DNA of 64,000 bases from Triatoma infestans (Eukaryota; Arthropoda; Insecta; Hemiptera; Reduviidae), in contig JAAEAF010002619.1 of assembly GCA_011037195.1 (NCBI GenBank), positions 51,910-115,909 on the forward strand, written 5' to 3'. Both the position numbers and the translations under genes were made by a program. Every line of letters begins with the position of its first letter. Within the stretch, counting starts at the first letter, position 1. The notes beneath the pieces were generated by a model. The model ran no database searches, had not been told where the DNA came from, and saw nothing but the letters and a program-made list of their open reading frames with translations. This document shows positions 10,008 through 21,595 of the stretch, piece after piece.

Positions 10008-11605
10008 ATGGAATTTGGCGGTGCCGATAAGGGAGTTGAAACTTCAGGAGACGAATCTACGACGTCTCGATAAAGCTACACAAAAAGAACAAATGAAGTA
10101 GCCATTTTGTCACCTGCCAATAAAAAACAAGAAAAAAAAAAGTCAAAGAAAACAGTTATATTACCACCACCCCCTGTTACGAGGCAGAGAGCGGCAAGTA
10201 ATGCCCTAGGCGTTACTCAACTGCCCTCAGCCTCAGCGACAAACTTGACACAAAGCACTAAAGTAACGAAACCAGAACAACAACCTCAAATACATCTGAT
10301 CGGTCAACAACAGATCAATCAACTTCAACCGTCGAGTGACCAACAATTGCAACTCCAACATTCTCAACAACAGCAGATGCAGTATGTTTCCGACTTTGCC
10401 ACACCAAATAAATTCAGTATTTTGCCGGAGGTTGGTGGACAACCTAATGAAGACTCATTAGAAAAACCACCTCCAATATACGTATATAAAATTGTAAATT
10501 ATATACAACTAAATAACGATCTCACAACAATTATTGGTCAGGACAACTTCAGCTATAAATCACGCACAGACAATATATTAATTAGCACTAAAACTGTTGA
10601 AACATACCGAAGGGTAGTTCATTACTTACGAGAAAAAGCGATTGAATTTCACAGTTATCAACTAAAAAGTGAGAAAGCTTTCAGAGTGGTACTTCGAAAT
10701 TTACACCACTCAATCCCCACAAATGAAATTAAAGAGGAAATAAACCTACTTGGATTCCAAGTTAGAAATGTGACAAATATAAGGCATCCGACCGAAAAAA
10801 TCCCCCTGCCACTCTTTTATGTGGACTTGGAGCCAAATCCAAAAAACAAGGACATATTCGGCCTCACAAGGTTACTAAACACAGTTATCAGGGTAGAGGA
10901 ACCATTTAAAACAAAAGAAATCGTACAGTGTAAACGATGCCAACAATACGGACATACACGAAGTTATTGCCAAATCGCACCAAGGTGTGTGAAATGTGCT
11001 GGACCACACCTGTGGGAACAGTGTGATAAACCCTCTAGGGATATTCCTCCGACCTGCGCCCTCTGTTTCGGACCGCATTCTGCGAGTTATAAAGGATGTG
11101 TTACCCACAAGGAGTTACAGCGCCTTAGAAGAGAAAGCGAGCGTTCTAGAGGTGAACATCTCTCATCCAATACGCAAGAGACTACCAAAGTGCCAACCTA
11201 CAACGAGTTTCCTATGCTGCCACAAGCAACTACTCGTAAACGAATTATTCCAAATATTCAGCAACAATCTCAAAACATACAATATTCACATCTACAACAA
11301 CAGCAAAAATTACAGCAGCAACAACTGCACCTCCAGCAACAACAACAACTGCATGTTCAGCAGCAACAACAACTTCACCACCAGCAACAGCAGCAAATCA
11401 GAAGAAAACCTTTATATTCAGAAGTCTCTAGGCCACATACATCCCAAACATATTTTCCTCCTCAGCCTAATCCTACGCATACAACTATCCCCGACTTAAC
11501 TGCCTCCTTAATTCATTCTTTCAGAAATTTGAGTCCCTTCTATCACCACTTTTCACTCTTCTTAATACCCTTGTAAATCAGCTCCTTCCTAGACTAGCCC
11601 CATGA
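10008..11605 (+). pseudogene. Jockey-like ORF1 (Gag-like nucleic-acid-binding protein), broken
   Basis: The product packages element RNA and chaperones reverse transcription. The likely start is ATG at 10008 (context ATCATGG), giving MEFGGADKGVETSG and then an in-frame TAA at 10071. The main open frame resumes after that stop and runs to 11576. It shows a Q-rich N-terminal part, then a folded region with FRVVLRNLHHSIPTNEIKEE typical of the domain before the knuckles. Three zinc knuckles follow, with first Cys codons at 10929 (CX2CX4HX4C), 10986 (CX2CX3HX4C) and 11055 (CX2CX3HX6C), then a second long Q/H/L stretch (about 11270-11400). Near 11515 the frame shifts: one frame over, FESLLSPLFTLLNTLVNQ continues to a TGA at 11603-11605 that overlaps the ORF2 ATG. 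This indicates a one-base deletion. Confidence 0.85.
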
Positions 11606-14322
11606 TTAATCCTACCCAGAACTCTATAACCATCCTTCTCTGGAACGCTAATGGGTTGAATACCCATAGACAAGAACTTGACATAGTACTACACAATAAA
11701 CGTATAGACATCGCAGTCATTACAGAAACACACTTTACAAGCAGATCACACTTCTACATAAAAGATTACACCATATACAGAACAGACCACCCTGATGATA
11801 CAGCCCATGGAGGGGCGGCAATCCTCATCCGAAACTCCGTTTCCCATCATCCGCTCCAGCCAGTTTCCTCAGCATATATTCAGTCATCCTCAATATCTTT
11901 AGCAACTCACAACTTCTGTTTCAATATTTCTGCCGTTTATTGTCCTCCAAATAAACCTATTTCTCAGCATCAATTCACGTCCTATTTTGATACCCTTGGT
12001 CCTAAATTCCTTTCTGGTGGTGATTACAACGCGAAACACCTTCATTGGGGATGCCGTACAACAAATCCACGCGGCAAAACATTACACTCTGTCCTTTTAT
12101 CCCAAAACTACAGCTTTCTATCTCCTGATCAACCCACATACTGGCCAACGTCAACATCAAAATTACCCGATATACTGGACTTCTTCATAACTTCACAGAT
12201 CTTCCTTTATCATAACATCACTTCCGTACCCGATCTTTCCTCGGACCACACTCCAGTCCTCTTACTACTTGACGTTTGCCCATTGTTTACTCCCACAAGG
12301 CCTTCACTGATGTCAGGTAAAGTAGACTGGAAATTATTCCAGACGTTACTCGATGGAAAAATAGACTTACATTTACCACTCAAAAGCATACAGGACATTG
12401 ACCATGCAGTACACAAACTTACTTCATCTATACAGACTTCGATTTGGGACTCAACACAACACACGATCAATCGGACTAAATCATTAAAAGACAAAACCCC
12501 AATTTACATTCGCCAATTGATAATGGAGAAGCGGCGTGCTAGAGCTAAATGGCAACGCACTCGTTATCCATCAGATAAACAGACTTACAATAGACTAGCT
12601 CACCTTTTAAGGACAGAACTAAAATTACTGTATGACGAACAATTTCAGCATTATACGTTATCACTTACTACAGACGACAACTCACTTTGGACAGCTACGA
12701 AAAAAATACTCTCCTACAAAACCGTTGCCTCTCCTCTTCGTCGTGAGGACGGCTCTTGGGTCTCAACCGACGAAGAAAAAGCTTCTCTCCTTTCGTCCTA
12801 CCTTGCTAATGTATTTACTCCTCATCCTGACTTAGATGACCCAACATTTACCACTACCATAGAGCAAGAACTTAATGAACCACTTTCTCTCTCTCTCCCT
12901 CCTAGACCATTTACACCATCTGATGTTCTGTACACAATTAAAAACCTTCCCAAACGAAAAGCTCCTGGTTTTGACTTAATTACTTCCAATATCTTACGCT
13001 CCCTTCCAAGGAAGGCTGTAGTATTCCTTACCACTATCTACAACTCTGTCCTAAGAACAACATACTTCCCTATTCAGTGGAAATTCTCAGTTATTAGAAT
13101 GATTCCAAAACCCAACAAACCGCGTCACCTTCCTACATCCTATCGTCCTATTAGCCTATTACCAATCCTTGGGAAAATACTTGAAAGACTCCTACTAAAA
13201 CAGATACTTCCTCACCTTGAGACCGCTAACTTCATCCCAGAACATCAATTTGGTTTTAGGAAACAGCATTCAACGATCCAGCAATGTCATCGCGTTGTGG
13301 ACACCATCGCTTCCTCTCTTGAGCGGAGAGAATGCTGCTCGGGAGTGTTCCTCGATGTGAAGCAAGCCTTCGATCGGGTGTGGCACCTCGGGCTGCTCTC
13401 GAAGCTTAAGAGCGTCCTTCCTTCTACGCACTACCTTATCCTTAAGTCATACCTCTCTGATCGTTACTTCCAAGTGATGGTTGGATCCTCTCTTTCCCCC
13501 TACCAAAGGGTCCAAGCAGGTGTCCCGCAGGGGAGCATCTTGGGCCCTATCCTTTATACAGTTTACACGGCAGATATTCCGACTAATCCTAAAACCTTCC
13601 TTTCCACCTATGCAGATGATACTGCTATACTATCCTCAGATCCCGACCCAGTGACATCCCATAGAAATATTCAAAATCATCTTATTATTTTGGAAAGATG
13701 GTTCAAAAAATGGAAAATCAAATTGAATGAAAGCAAAAATCAACATGTTACCTTTACCCTACGAAGAATTACTTCTCCCCCTCTCTATTACAACCAGTCT
13801 CCTCTTCCAGTCTCTGATGTAGTCCGCTACCTTGGGATGTACATCGACAAAAGACTTACTTGGAACCCCCATACACGACTCAAAAGACAAGAAATGAACA
13901 CTCGCTATAGACAACTAAAACGACTCCTAGACAAAAGATCTAAACTGTCACTACACAACAAACGATTAATTTACACTTCACTCATCAAACCCATCTGGAC
14001 ATATGGCATTGAACTGTGGGGTTCAGCCAAGCGTTCCAACCTCAACCGCATCCAATCCCTACAATCCAAGATCCTTCGAACAATAGTTAACGCTCCTTAT
14101 TATGTTTCCAATCTAACCATCCACAGTGATCTAAAAATTCCTTTCCTACCACAAGTAACTAAAGTCAGATACTAGAAATTCCATAGTACCCTATCCTCTC
14201 ACCCCAATCCTCTAGTCCGACGCCTCTCATCCCGCACTCTACCCGACAATCCTCCTAGACGGCTTAAACGCCAGTGGCCTCGCGACATTCTCTCTAGTGT
14301 CAGTGCTAGTGACAGTGAGTGA
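11602..14322 (+). pseudogene. Jockey-like ORF2 (endonuclease-reverse transcriptase) with premature stop
   Basis: This protein nicks target DNA and copies element RNA at the nick. From ATG 11602 the frame has an apurinic-type endonuclease: WNANGL (N), ITETHF (catalytic E), HGGAAILIR, GGDYNAKHLHWG (D.N) and SSDHTPV (DH). The RT domain follows: KAPGFDLIT, YRPISLLPILGKILERL, EHQFGFRKQHST, FLDVKQAFDRVWH (catalytic D), AGVPQGSILGPILYT and YADD at 13609-13620 (catalytic DD). A thumb with VRYLGMYIDKRLTWNPH comes next. A TAG at 14173-14175 interrupts the frame. The same frame runs on for 48 codons to TGA at 14320-14322, with RRLSSRTLPDNPPRRLKRQW, which resembles ordinary jockey C-terminal sequence. 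All visible catalytic residues are present. The start overlaps the ORF1 stop as ATGA. Confidence 0.92.
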
Positions 14323-14467
14323 CAAAGCTGATTGGAGTGCTACCACTGGGTAGTTTCTCAACTCTGTAATTTTATTTTAATTTTATTTTATTTTTCATTC
14401 TTTTTATTTATTTTTTACATTAGAATTTTCATATTTGCTTATGGTACTATGCTGCCGTTGTAAATTT

Positions 14468-14491
14468 CAAAAAAAAAAAAAAAAAAAAAAA
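14468..14491 (+). other. Poly(A) tail of the jockey-like element
   Basis: An uninterrupted A run follows a 3' UTR of about 145 bp after the distal TGA. It marks the retrotransposed 3' end. Confidence 0.85.
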
Positions 14492-14800
14492 AGATAACCA
14501 ACCGCAAAAACAAAAAACAAAAAATCAGTAAATTCGTACTTTACAAATCAACCATTTGCATTCACAAATTTTGCCCGAAATCTCGTGTCCATTGCGGTAT
14601 TAGTGCCTAAACGCAATACAAATTTAATCTTCTTGCCACATTTCGTTTTTGAAATAATCTGTTAACACACATTTAGACCATTCGATAAAAATCTTTTTTC
14701 GAATCTTGGAATCCAATACATGTATTTCCGGTGATAGCTTTCGAAAATCTGTCACTATCGCAATACTCCTCTTACTAGGAAGTAGGAGGAAGTAAAAACT
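14492..14800 (-). repeat. Family A fragment, reverse (hairpin-end half)
   Basis: Half-unit 1 and the hairpin end are present: TTTTGCCCGAAATCTCGTGT, CCAATACATGTATTTCCGGT and CAATACTCCTCTTACTAGGA with GTAGGAGGAAGTAAAAAC. The second half-unit expected to its left is replaced by the jockey-like element. A further copy starts 12-15 bp to the right in the same orientation, making a head-to-tail junction. Confidence 0.8.
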
Positions 14801-14811
14801 CAAATTTGTAA

Positions 14812-15345
14812 AGTATTCACACGTCTTTCTCTTACTGCAATTCTAATTGATATATTTTCTTCATTATCGGGAATGTTTCGTTGTCTTTAATATTATATCG
14901 CCGGCAAAATCTTAACTTTAAAAACAGACAGTTTTGGGGGAACGTGACTGTAGAACCTCCCAAAAAATCGGTTTCTTGGAAAAAGAATACCACTAAGTTG
15001 ATTGATAAATATTCCTGCATTTTAAAGAAACCGAGTTTAAAGAAACCCGTTCGTGTCTTTATTAAGAAAATTAAGAAGCGAGTAAAAAAAACAAACTTTA
15101 TAAAAGGCGCCCTTCCGGTCAACTGATTTCAAACTCGCAATTTTGGCAATACATTTTACATTTATATAGTTGATAGATTAGTATTCTGAAATAGATTTAG
15201 AAGCTTAATGTCACCCCCCCCCCAGAATTCCCCAAATTGAATTCTTTCAGATAAAGAAGTGCCATATAAAAGTGATTTTGTATAGTATGTCTACACAGTT
15301 TAATGAAAAATCGTTGAAGTACAGCTGCCTTGCAATTTTTACTTT
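14812..15345 (-). repeat. Family A fragment, reverse (distal-end half)
   Basis: It begins with the reverse of the conserved end (ATTCACACGTCTTTCTCTTA) and carries CGCCCTTCCGGTCAACTGAT at 15107. A lysine-rich frame over 14881-15126 lies within it, but both strands are open there and it is only repeat sequence. Confidence 0.75.
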
Positions 15346-16985
15346 AATAAACTATCCTTAAAATCGATCTTGATCTTCTGGTCAGTGGTTATCCCAGATT
15401 AGCGACTCGAACAGTCATAAAATTGTACGAAGATATCGCCAGTGAGTCTACCGAATGTAGTTGATAATGAAAATTCTAGATGTAAGGTAGTAAGTGGGTT
15501 CATAGCCAGGCTGATGTGTATAGGAACTTTGGCTATACAGTCAAATCCAATGTGACCATAAATATCTCATGGATGTTCTAGTTTGGGAGTGTTCATGCTT
15601 ATGAAGGGAAAGCCTTTGGTTACGCTAAATCCAACTAGTTGCATCTGTGTGTATTGAGTTGAGTGTTGTTAGCATCAACGCTGTTGTTAGACAGGGATGT
15701 CCATAGGAACACCGGGGCTTCCCAAAAAAAATAACTATTCCTCTTCCCTCTACATTCAAGTTCTTATTAATCAAGATTTCTATCGAAAACAATGCATATA
15801 TCACAGAGGAATCACAGCTGATCCTACCAGGTTGCAAAGGAATTGATTTCTTACCAGTTCATTCACAAATCTAATATAGCGGTACTTACGCAAAGAGGAG
15901 AAAAACTTAATAAAGAATTAGTTGATGAATCGTTCTGTTAAGAAAATACAATTTCCTTTTTTCACCACTATTCCTTCCACTGCCATTGAATAAGTGCTAA
16001 CGCTTCCTTCTGCGTAATATTAATTGATCGGTCTTTGCTATTATTTTTCTCTTTTTCTCACTTGGACGATTTCTAAACATAATTAATCGCTCTTTTTGTT
16101 CAATTGATTCATTTATTTCTTCTTTTGTACTCTTTGATTTATTACAGAAAACAATGGCCGATTCATCTGGATACTTTGTGAAACACACCATTTTGATCAT
16201 AAAGAAATAGATCCAGTCTCGATGGTCTACTTGCAGTGAAATTATGGTCAAATAATTTATGTTTTGAAAAAGAGGATGGGACGAAGAAGAAGAAGAAGAA
16301 TTGAAAAATTTCTGAGAAAGTTATTAAAAATATATCCCTAAGAATAAAAGCAATAATCCGCAAAAACAAAGGAATCAGTAAGAAGTCGCTGGAGATTGGA
16401 AAAAAGAGTATTACAGGTGGCACAGCTCATACAAAGAATGCCAGAAGTGAGATGGTTGGGGCAGATCCTAATCAATGTAGACGCGGAAAACAATAATGAC
16501 TCTGCGGTAACCTCCCTGATCTGTCACAGCATCCAATGATCTCTCTTTTAATCCACGTTGATTCCGGCTACATTCTCGCCTACCTTCAATTCTGCTAACT
16601 TCTTTGTCCTCCTGTCATAAATTAATATTACATTTCTGGCAAGTCTTCAGTCATCTGATTCCGATAATTCCTGTCCAGTTAGATCACTTGCCAATTGCCT
16701 TGAATTTTCACCTGGAAAATGCTGGGAAAACTTGACTGGTTTTTAGCCCCTATACACTCTAGGCCCTAGTCTTCTTAGAGGTCCTCGACCCATCCATGTA
16801 AAAAAAACTAATATTGCTACATCAAGGTACTGAGGAAAGTCTACATTGCTCCTGTCATACATGGAAATTCTAGATCTTTTCCAAATATTTAAGGTTCTTT
16901 TCTTTAGTGGTGATCGACTTGGTCTTATTCGCTCACGCACTCATTCATTCATTTAAGAGGGGTTATGGGGGAGTGTTGTGGGAAA
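15346..16985. other. Unassigned DNA
   Basis: No convincing gene was seen. At about 15665-15705 one frame reads VVRQGCP, reminiscent of the non-LTR RT motif GVRQGCP, but a stop follows at once and no other RT motif surrounds it. An (AGA)n tract lies near 16281. Confidence 0.4.
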
Positions 16986-16989
16986 GGGA

Positions 16990-17382
16990 AATAGTGCCAT
17001 TTTAACTTATTATACTGTTCTATCATCTACATAATATTAATTACGAATAAATGTGATGCCAAAATTCCGAGTTTGAAGAAAATCGGTTTTACCGGAAGTG
17101 AGAAACAGATTTTCTCAGTTTTTTGCGACTTTCACCATAGAGATACTGACGGGTTTCATTAAACTTGGTATACTGTAACCACATGTACAGAGAGCTATCA
17201 CTTTTGTCTGAAATAATTTTCCGACAAAATTGATGTTAATGAGGTTCTGAGGACACGGTGCCTCCATCAAATAATTTGAACCCTACTGAACACTTGTAAA
17301 AATTGTAACTTTACACAATTAGAACTAAGTAAATTGCAGTAAGAGAAAGTCATGTGAGTGTTTCATACCAGGTTTTTTTTTT
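16990..17382 (+). repeat. Family A, distal half of a forward copy
   Basis: Half-unit 2 (AATCGGTTTTACCGGAAGTG, CTATCACTTTTGTCTGAAAT) leads to the conserved end TAAGAGAAAGTCATGTGAGT, TTTCATACCAGG and a T-run. The GAGCGCTC block is lost. Confidence 0.8.
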
Positions 17383-18500
17383 TTAAATATAAATAAATTA
17401 ATTAATTAATTAGTAATTGGTACTATAATTAGTGCTTCATAAAAACTTATTAATAATTCTATTATCTTGGCTAGTTAATGAATCTGTTGCCTATACAGTT
17501 TAACTAACTGATTGCATAATTTAACTATAAAAACTTTCATGGTTTGCTAATAATAGATATTAGTTGCTAACAACTAATGTTACGAGCTTAAAATTCATTT
17601 TATGCATGAACTTTGGCACACACAAAATAAAAGTAGACTAAGTAGGACAAGCTGAAGTAGAACTTTTAATAAGTTATAAGACATGATTTTGACAACTAAC
17701 TTCACAACTACTAACTTCCCGAACTTCTTCGCATATGTGTATGTGTGTGTGCGTATATATATCCAAAGTATATGCCTAAAATATAATGTCAGTTGGCTAG
17801 CGGCCTGTTGTTGTAGTATACTTGGTAATCACTTGCTACAACACTCATCAACATCGGTTCTACTAGGAAATACCCTGTCTGTTCCCTACTGACTGAAATA
17901 TCTAATGACTAAACAAGCTCTATACTAACTATCCAACATCCTTTTGAAGTGCTTTTAACAAGGAAAATCCAAACTCCTTCTTCTTCTAAAAACATTTTCT
18001 TCACTTTTCCTGCAAGAATTTCCAACAATCTTTATATCCTTTCACTTTCAAAGTCATTCACTTCCTGTTTCCAGTTGCCTTATATATCTCTCTCTCCCTC
18101 TCTTCACATTCCTCAAAAACTCCTTAGCACACACTCGTTAATACCTTTTCACGAAATAACATTTAAACAAATTCTGGCTCTCTCTCTTTCTATAGGTCTA
18201 TTCTATCCTTTATTCTCTTTCTCTTTCACCATTAACTTCAGTGTGTAATTGCTTAAGCATAATTAAACATATATCTTTAAATTCCACTTTATTATTTTTC
18301 TAATTATCAGCTACTTTGTAATTTTAAAGTCTTTAAGAACCATATTTGCAATCATAATTTATAAAGTCTTGCGAATTTGAGTTTTCATCAGAATAAAGTT
18401 TTGAGGTTCCCAGAATTCGAAAAAAGTTTTTAGGAGAAAGATTTTGTTTAATTAAACAAAATATCTCGAAAAATCTCCGGATGGTCAATCTTAATTTCCG
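17383..18500. other. Unassigned AT-rich DNA
   Basis: This sequence includes (TTAA)n near 17395. Pyrimidine-rich stretches at 17950-18240 leave long open frames by composition, and I do not regard those frames as genes. Confidence 0.4.
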
Positions 18501-18530
18501 AACATTGTGTCCGACACACACACACATCGT

Positions 18531-18630
18531 CATGGACGCACGATCGATACATACAGACTCACATGAACGCACAATCGATACATACTTACATACCGACATG
18601 AACGCACAATCGATACATATACTGATACGA
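18531..18630 (+). repeat. 31-35 bp minisatellite, 3 units
   Basis: CATGAACGCACAATCGATAC and close variants begin at 18531, 18562 and 18597, separated by short variable sequence. A (CA)n tract precedes them. Confidence 0.75.
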
Positions 18631-18979
18631 ACTTTTTGTTCCAACGGTTTGCTTTGCTGACGCTCATTACTACACGTCACAAACTGCTCTGTCCATAATG
18701 ACCTTAAACATTCCTTTCGTACAACAACTTGTCAAGACGAAATATCGTGAATACCACATCTCTCTCTCTCTTTCTCTTTCATCGTTGCTCTAATCCATTT
18801 AAACAAAATCTCGCCTTAACTACGATCTCTAACAATCCTCCAAACCGAATCAATCGCTAGTGGCTCTGGGATTACTTTCGGGACTGACTAGAGTTGCTGA
18901 AATCCCGAAGAAAGTGCTACCAGTAGTAGTTTCTCTCCTCTTGCTTCTCTCATATCATTTTAGATTTTTAGCTAATTTA

Positions 18980-19670
18980 GAGCCATTTCACACTACGAGA
19001 GTAGTTACCCGATCGTTGGTACGAAAAATATATGAGACCCTTCACACTTGTCCGGCAAGCACCAAAATTGTTTAAACGATACCTGGCGGACTGCCGGCTA
19101 TCCCATTGTAGTGACCGACTACCGGTGCCGTTAGCCGACACTGGTAGGAGTATTGAAAAGTACGTAAAAAGTACATTGCCGCCTTCATATCTAACCGACG
19201 TGCCGGCCAAGCAGTAGAGAGGGAACATTGAGAACGTCGTTTTTATTCGCTACCTTTATATCGGTTCACTGCAAGCACGTATATTCTCTTCTCTTCATTA
19301 AAGATACTTATTTATTTATTTTTTAATTTTGTTTTTGTTTTTTGTTTTTTTTGTTCTTTTAATTATGCATAATAGATAATCGTGAACTAAATTGAAGAAA
19401 TAATGGGACCCAAACACGTCCCATGCCATCGTTTTGCAGTTCTTCAAATAAAACTTGAAACACTCCGTACTTCCTTTCTATTTAGTTTAATAGGGTGAAT
19501 CCATTGGATTCTATTTCTTCTCCTTTTGTTCATACGTCTGTAAACTATCATTCATGCTAGCAATTGTTCGTGTTCCATTGCGACCGGAAAAATAACTGAA
19601 GAAAATAGAACTAAACTGACCGCTAGAGTGGGGTCGGGTAACCGACTGCCGGGTAAGTGTGAAATGGCTC
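18980..19670. mobile_element. Non-autonomous DNA transposon with terminal inverted repeats
   Basis: The left end GAGCCATTTCACACT and the right end, reverse-complemented, match for 15 bases. Similarity continues into GTTACCCGA (left) against GGTTACCCGACC (right). The 691-bp interior has CCGGC/GCCGG-rich patches and no transposase frame. Flanking trinucleotides are TTA on the left and TTT on the right, compatible with a slightly decayed TTA target duplication as in PIF/Harbinger elements. The superfamily is an inference from the TIR start and TSD size only. Confidence 0.7.
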
Positions 19671-19695
19671 TTTTACTCAGTGTACACATATATTG

Positions 19696-19866
19696 TGTAA
19701 TGTACTCAGGTACTGTATATTTACACAGTTTGCACAGTGTAATGTGCTCAGGGTACTGTATATTTACACAGTTTGTCCAGTGTAATGTACTCATGGTACT
19801 GTATATTTACACAGTTTGTACAGTGTAATGTACTCACGGTACTGTATTTTTACACTGTTTGTAAAT
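19696..19866 (+). repeat. 43-bp minisatellite, 4 units
   Basis: Units start at 19696, 19738, 19781 and 19824, each TGTAATGTACTCA..GTACTG followed by a conserved TATATTTACACAGTTTGT. The array begins 26 bp after the end of the TIR element. Opposing frames across it are a product of the repeat. Confidence 0.85.
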
Positions 19867-20950
19867 TTCTAAAATCTTAAATATATATAAAACAAATATG
19901 TGGTCGATGTTACCTGTACCACATATTGGCCAACTTCATACAAACTTAATTAGCTTTAAAGCGCTGCCAGCGATTAAATTCACAATTTTAAGCAAATGGA
20001 CTTAGTTCGTCTGGAATGAATTTTGAAAAAATAAAATTTTTTGATTGAAATCACTTCACCATATTGTGAATGTGATTATTTCACCAATGGATGTTATTCA
20101 CCCACAAAATGTTCTTTTACGCAGTTCTTGCACTTCGTCTTATCGATTTCTTAATTATCAACTATTCTCTATTATATTTTCCTTATAAAAAACCTACCTG
20201 GGTAACAAAATAAATTATCTACTTCCTGAATATTTTCTAGATAAAACGCTATTGTAGAATTGTGATATCAACTATAGATAACTTAAATAGCTACAGTACA
20301 AGGCAAGCTTTAGAGATTTAGTGTAAAATTAGTTACGGTATTTTGTTAGGAATAAAGTTATAATGCTATGATGCCCTATTATAGATTAGTTTTTCTAGCC
20401 AAACCAATATAGAAAGATACTAGCCTGGACTGTAGGCTTCTTTTTAGCTATGATTAGTAGTGGGTGGGGGCAGATTTAATATCGAAACAAAGATGTCGAA
20501 CTTTATTTCAAGGAGGAAGGAGTTAACATTGAAATAAGTATAATCATATGAGGAGTGTAGCTAAAAACGATTCTTTTTCGATTTTCTGTTTCGATTGTTG
20601 TTGTTAGTATTAATGCATCTAATAATATGCATAGAATAATGGAATAGTCTTCCTAATAGAGTCATTACAGCGGAAATTATAGTGTTGGGCACTGAATTCA
20701 ATCTGGAATCGATATAGATTATATATATATGCTTAAAAATAATAGTAAATTTGGGAAAATATTATTCTTGTAACCCGTTGTTTGGAATTTCTAAAAGGAT
20801 ATTTCTACTAAAATTGATAATTAAAAACAACAAAATCAATAAATAGTGTTAATATGACTACATTCTATTTTGCAGCACTTTTGTGTATTAGCCTCCAGAA
20901 AAACTTGTAAAGGCATTCATAAATTCCCTGGAACTCTTACTGAAACAATT
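19867..20950. other. Unassigned AT-rich DNA
   Basis: No coding, RNA or repeat structure was recognised. Confidence 0.45.
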
Positions 20951-20954
20951 TTCC

Positions 20955-21595
20955 CTAGTGAGAAAATATTTAAAATGAAAACGGCAGACTTATATTATGT
21001 GCGGTCAGAATTCCAAATTTAAAGGGAATCGTTGCAACATTTCCGAGAAAATTCCAAAGAACTCAAAACCTATTTTGTACAATCGCACTTTCGGAAAAAC
21101 CGATTTTTTCCAAGTTTGGAATTCTATCAATGCTTCTAATGTGTATGAATATTGTGATAAAGCCATATATTATACTGAAATGGAACCAGAGGAAAAGCAA
21201 ACGCCACTGTGCCCCCATTACCCTCAAAAATAAATTTTTCTGGGAAAGTGTTACGAATAAAAGTTATATATATTTATGTACGCAGATATTATAAGAAGTT
21301 TAAAGAAAATCGTTGTATCCATTGTCGAGAAAATCACGAAAAACTGAAAGAAATATTCAGTATGGTCGTACTTCCAGCTGAAGGATTTTGCCCGAAATCT
21401 GTATGCCTGATGCGTGGTAGTGCCTAAATGGAATGAAACCAAGTTTGAGCTTCCTGGGACTTTTCATTTTTGAGATATTTAGTTCAAACAAACACACACA
21501 CAGACCCAAAACATGTATTTCTGGTGAAAACTTTCGAAAATGTATAATTCCTCTAATTAGGATGTAAGAGAAATTAAAAATAAAATATTTTTTCA
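20955..21595 (-). repeat. Family A, reverse copy lacking the distal end
   Basis: Both half-units are present in order: CAATCGCACTTTCGGAAAAA (half-unit 2, 21084) and GTCGTACTTCCAGCTGAAGG (half-unit 1, 21365). A CA-rich box follows (ACACACACACAG, about 21493), then ACATGTATTTCTGGTGAAAA near the hairpin end. The two halves are about 280 bp apart, which shows the internal duplication clearly. Confidence 0.8.

Larger units (their letters stand above)
9700..14491 (+). mobile_element. Jockey-like non-LTR retrotransposon
   Basis: This element has ORF1 (Gag-like, three CCHC-type knuckles), ORF2 (endonuclease plus reverse transcriptase), a short 3' UTR and a 23-base poly(A) at 14468-14491. That architecture is standard for the jockey clade. 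The 5' boundary is not visible; 9700 is only a guess within the T-rich leader before ORF1. Three lesions are apparent: TAA at 10071 in ORF1, a one-base shift near 11515 in ORF1, and TAG at 14173 in ORF2. The rest is well preserved, so this is a recently dead copy. No target duplication was found. The sequence after the poly(A) is family A. Confidence 0.9.

Noticed and set aside
14881..15126. Lysine-rich 81-codon frame as a nuclear protein gene
   Set aside because: It lies wholly within a family A copy and the opposite strand is open over the same span.
15665..15705. VVRQGCP as a reverse-transcriptase fragment
   Set aside because: Only seven residues match the GVRQGCP motif. A stop follows directly, and no neighbouring RT motif was seen in any frame.
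17949..18248. 99-codon frame rich in Ser/Leu/Phe
   Set aside because: It reflects a pyrimidine-rich tract. No start context, domain or splice signal supports it.
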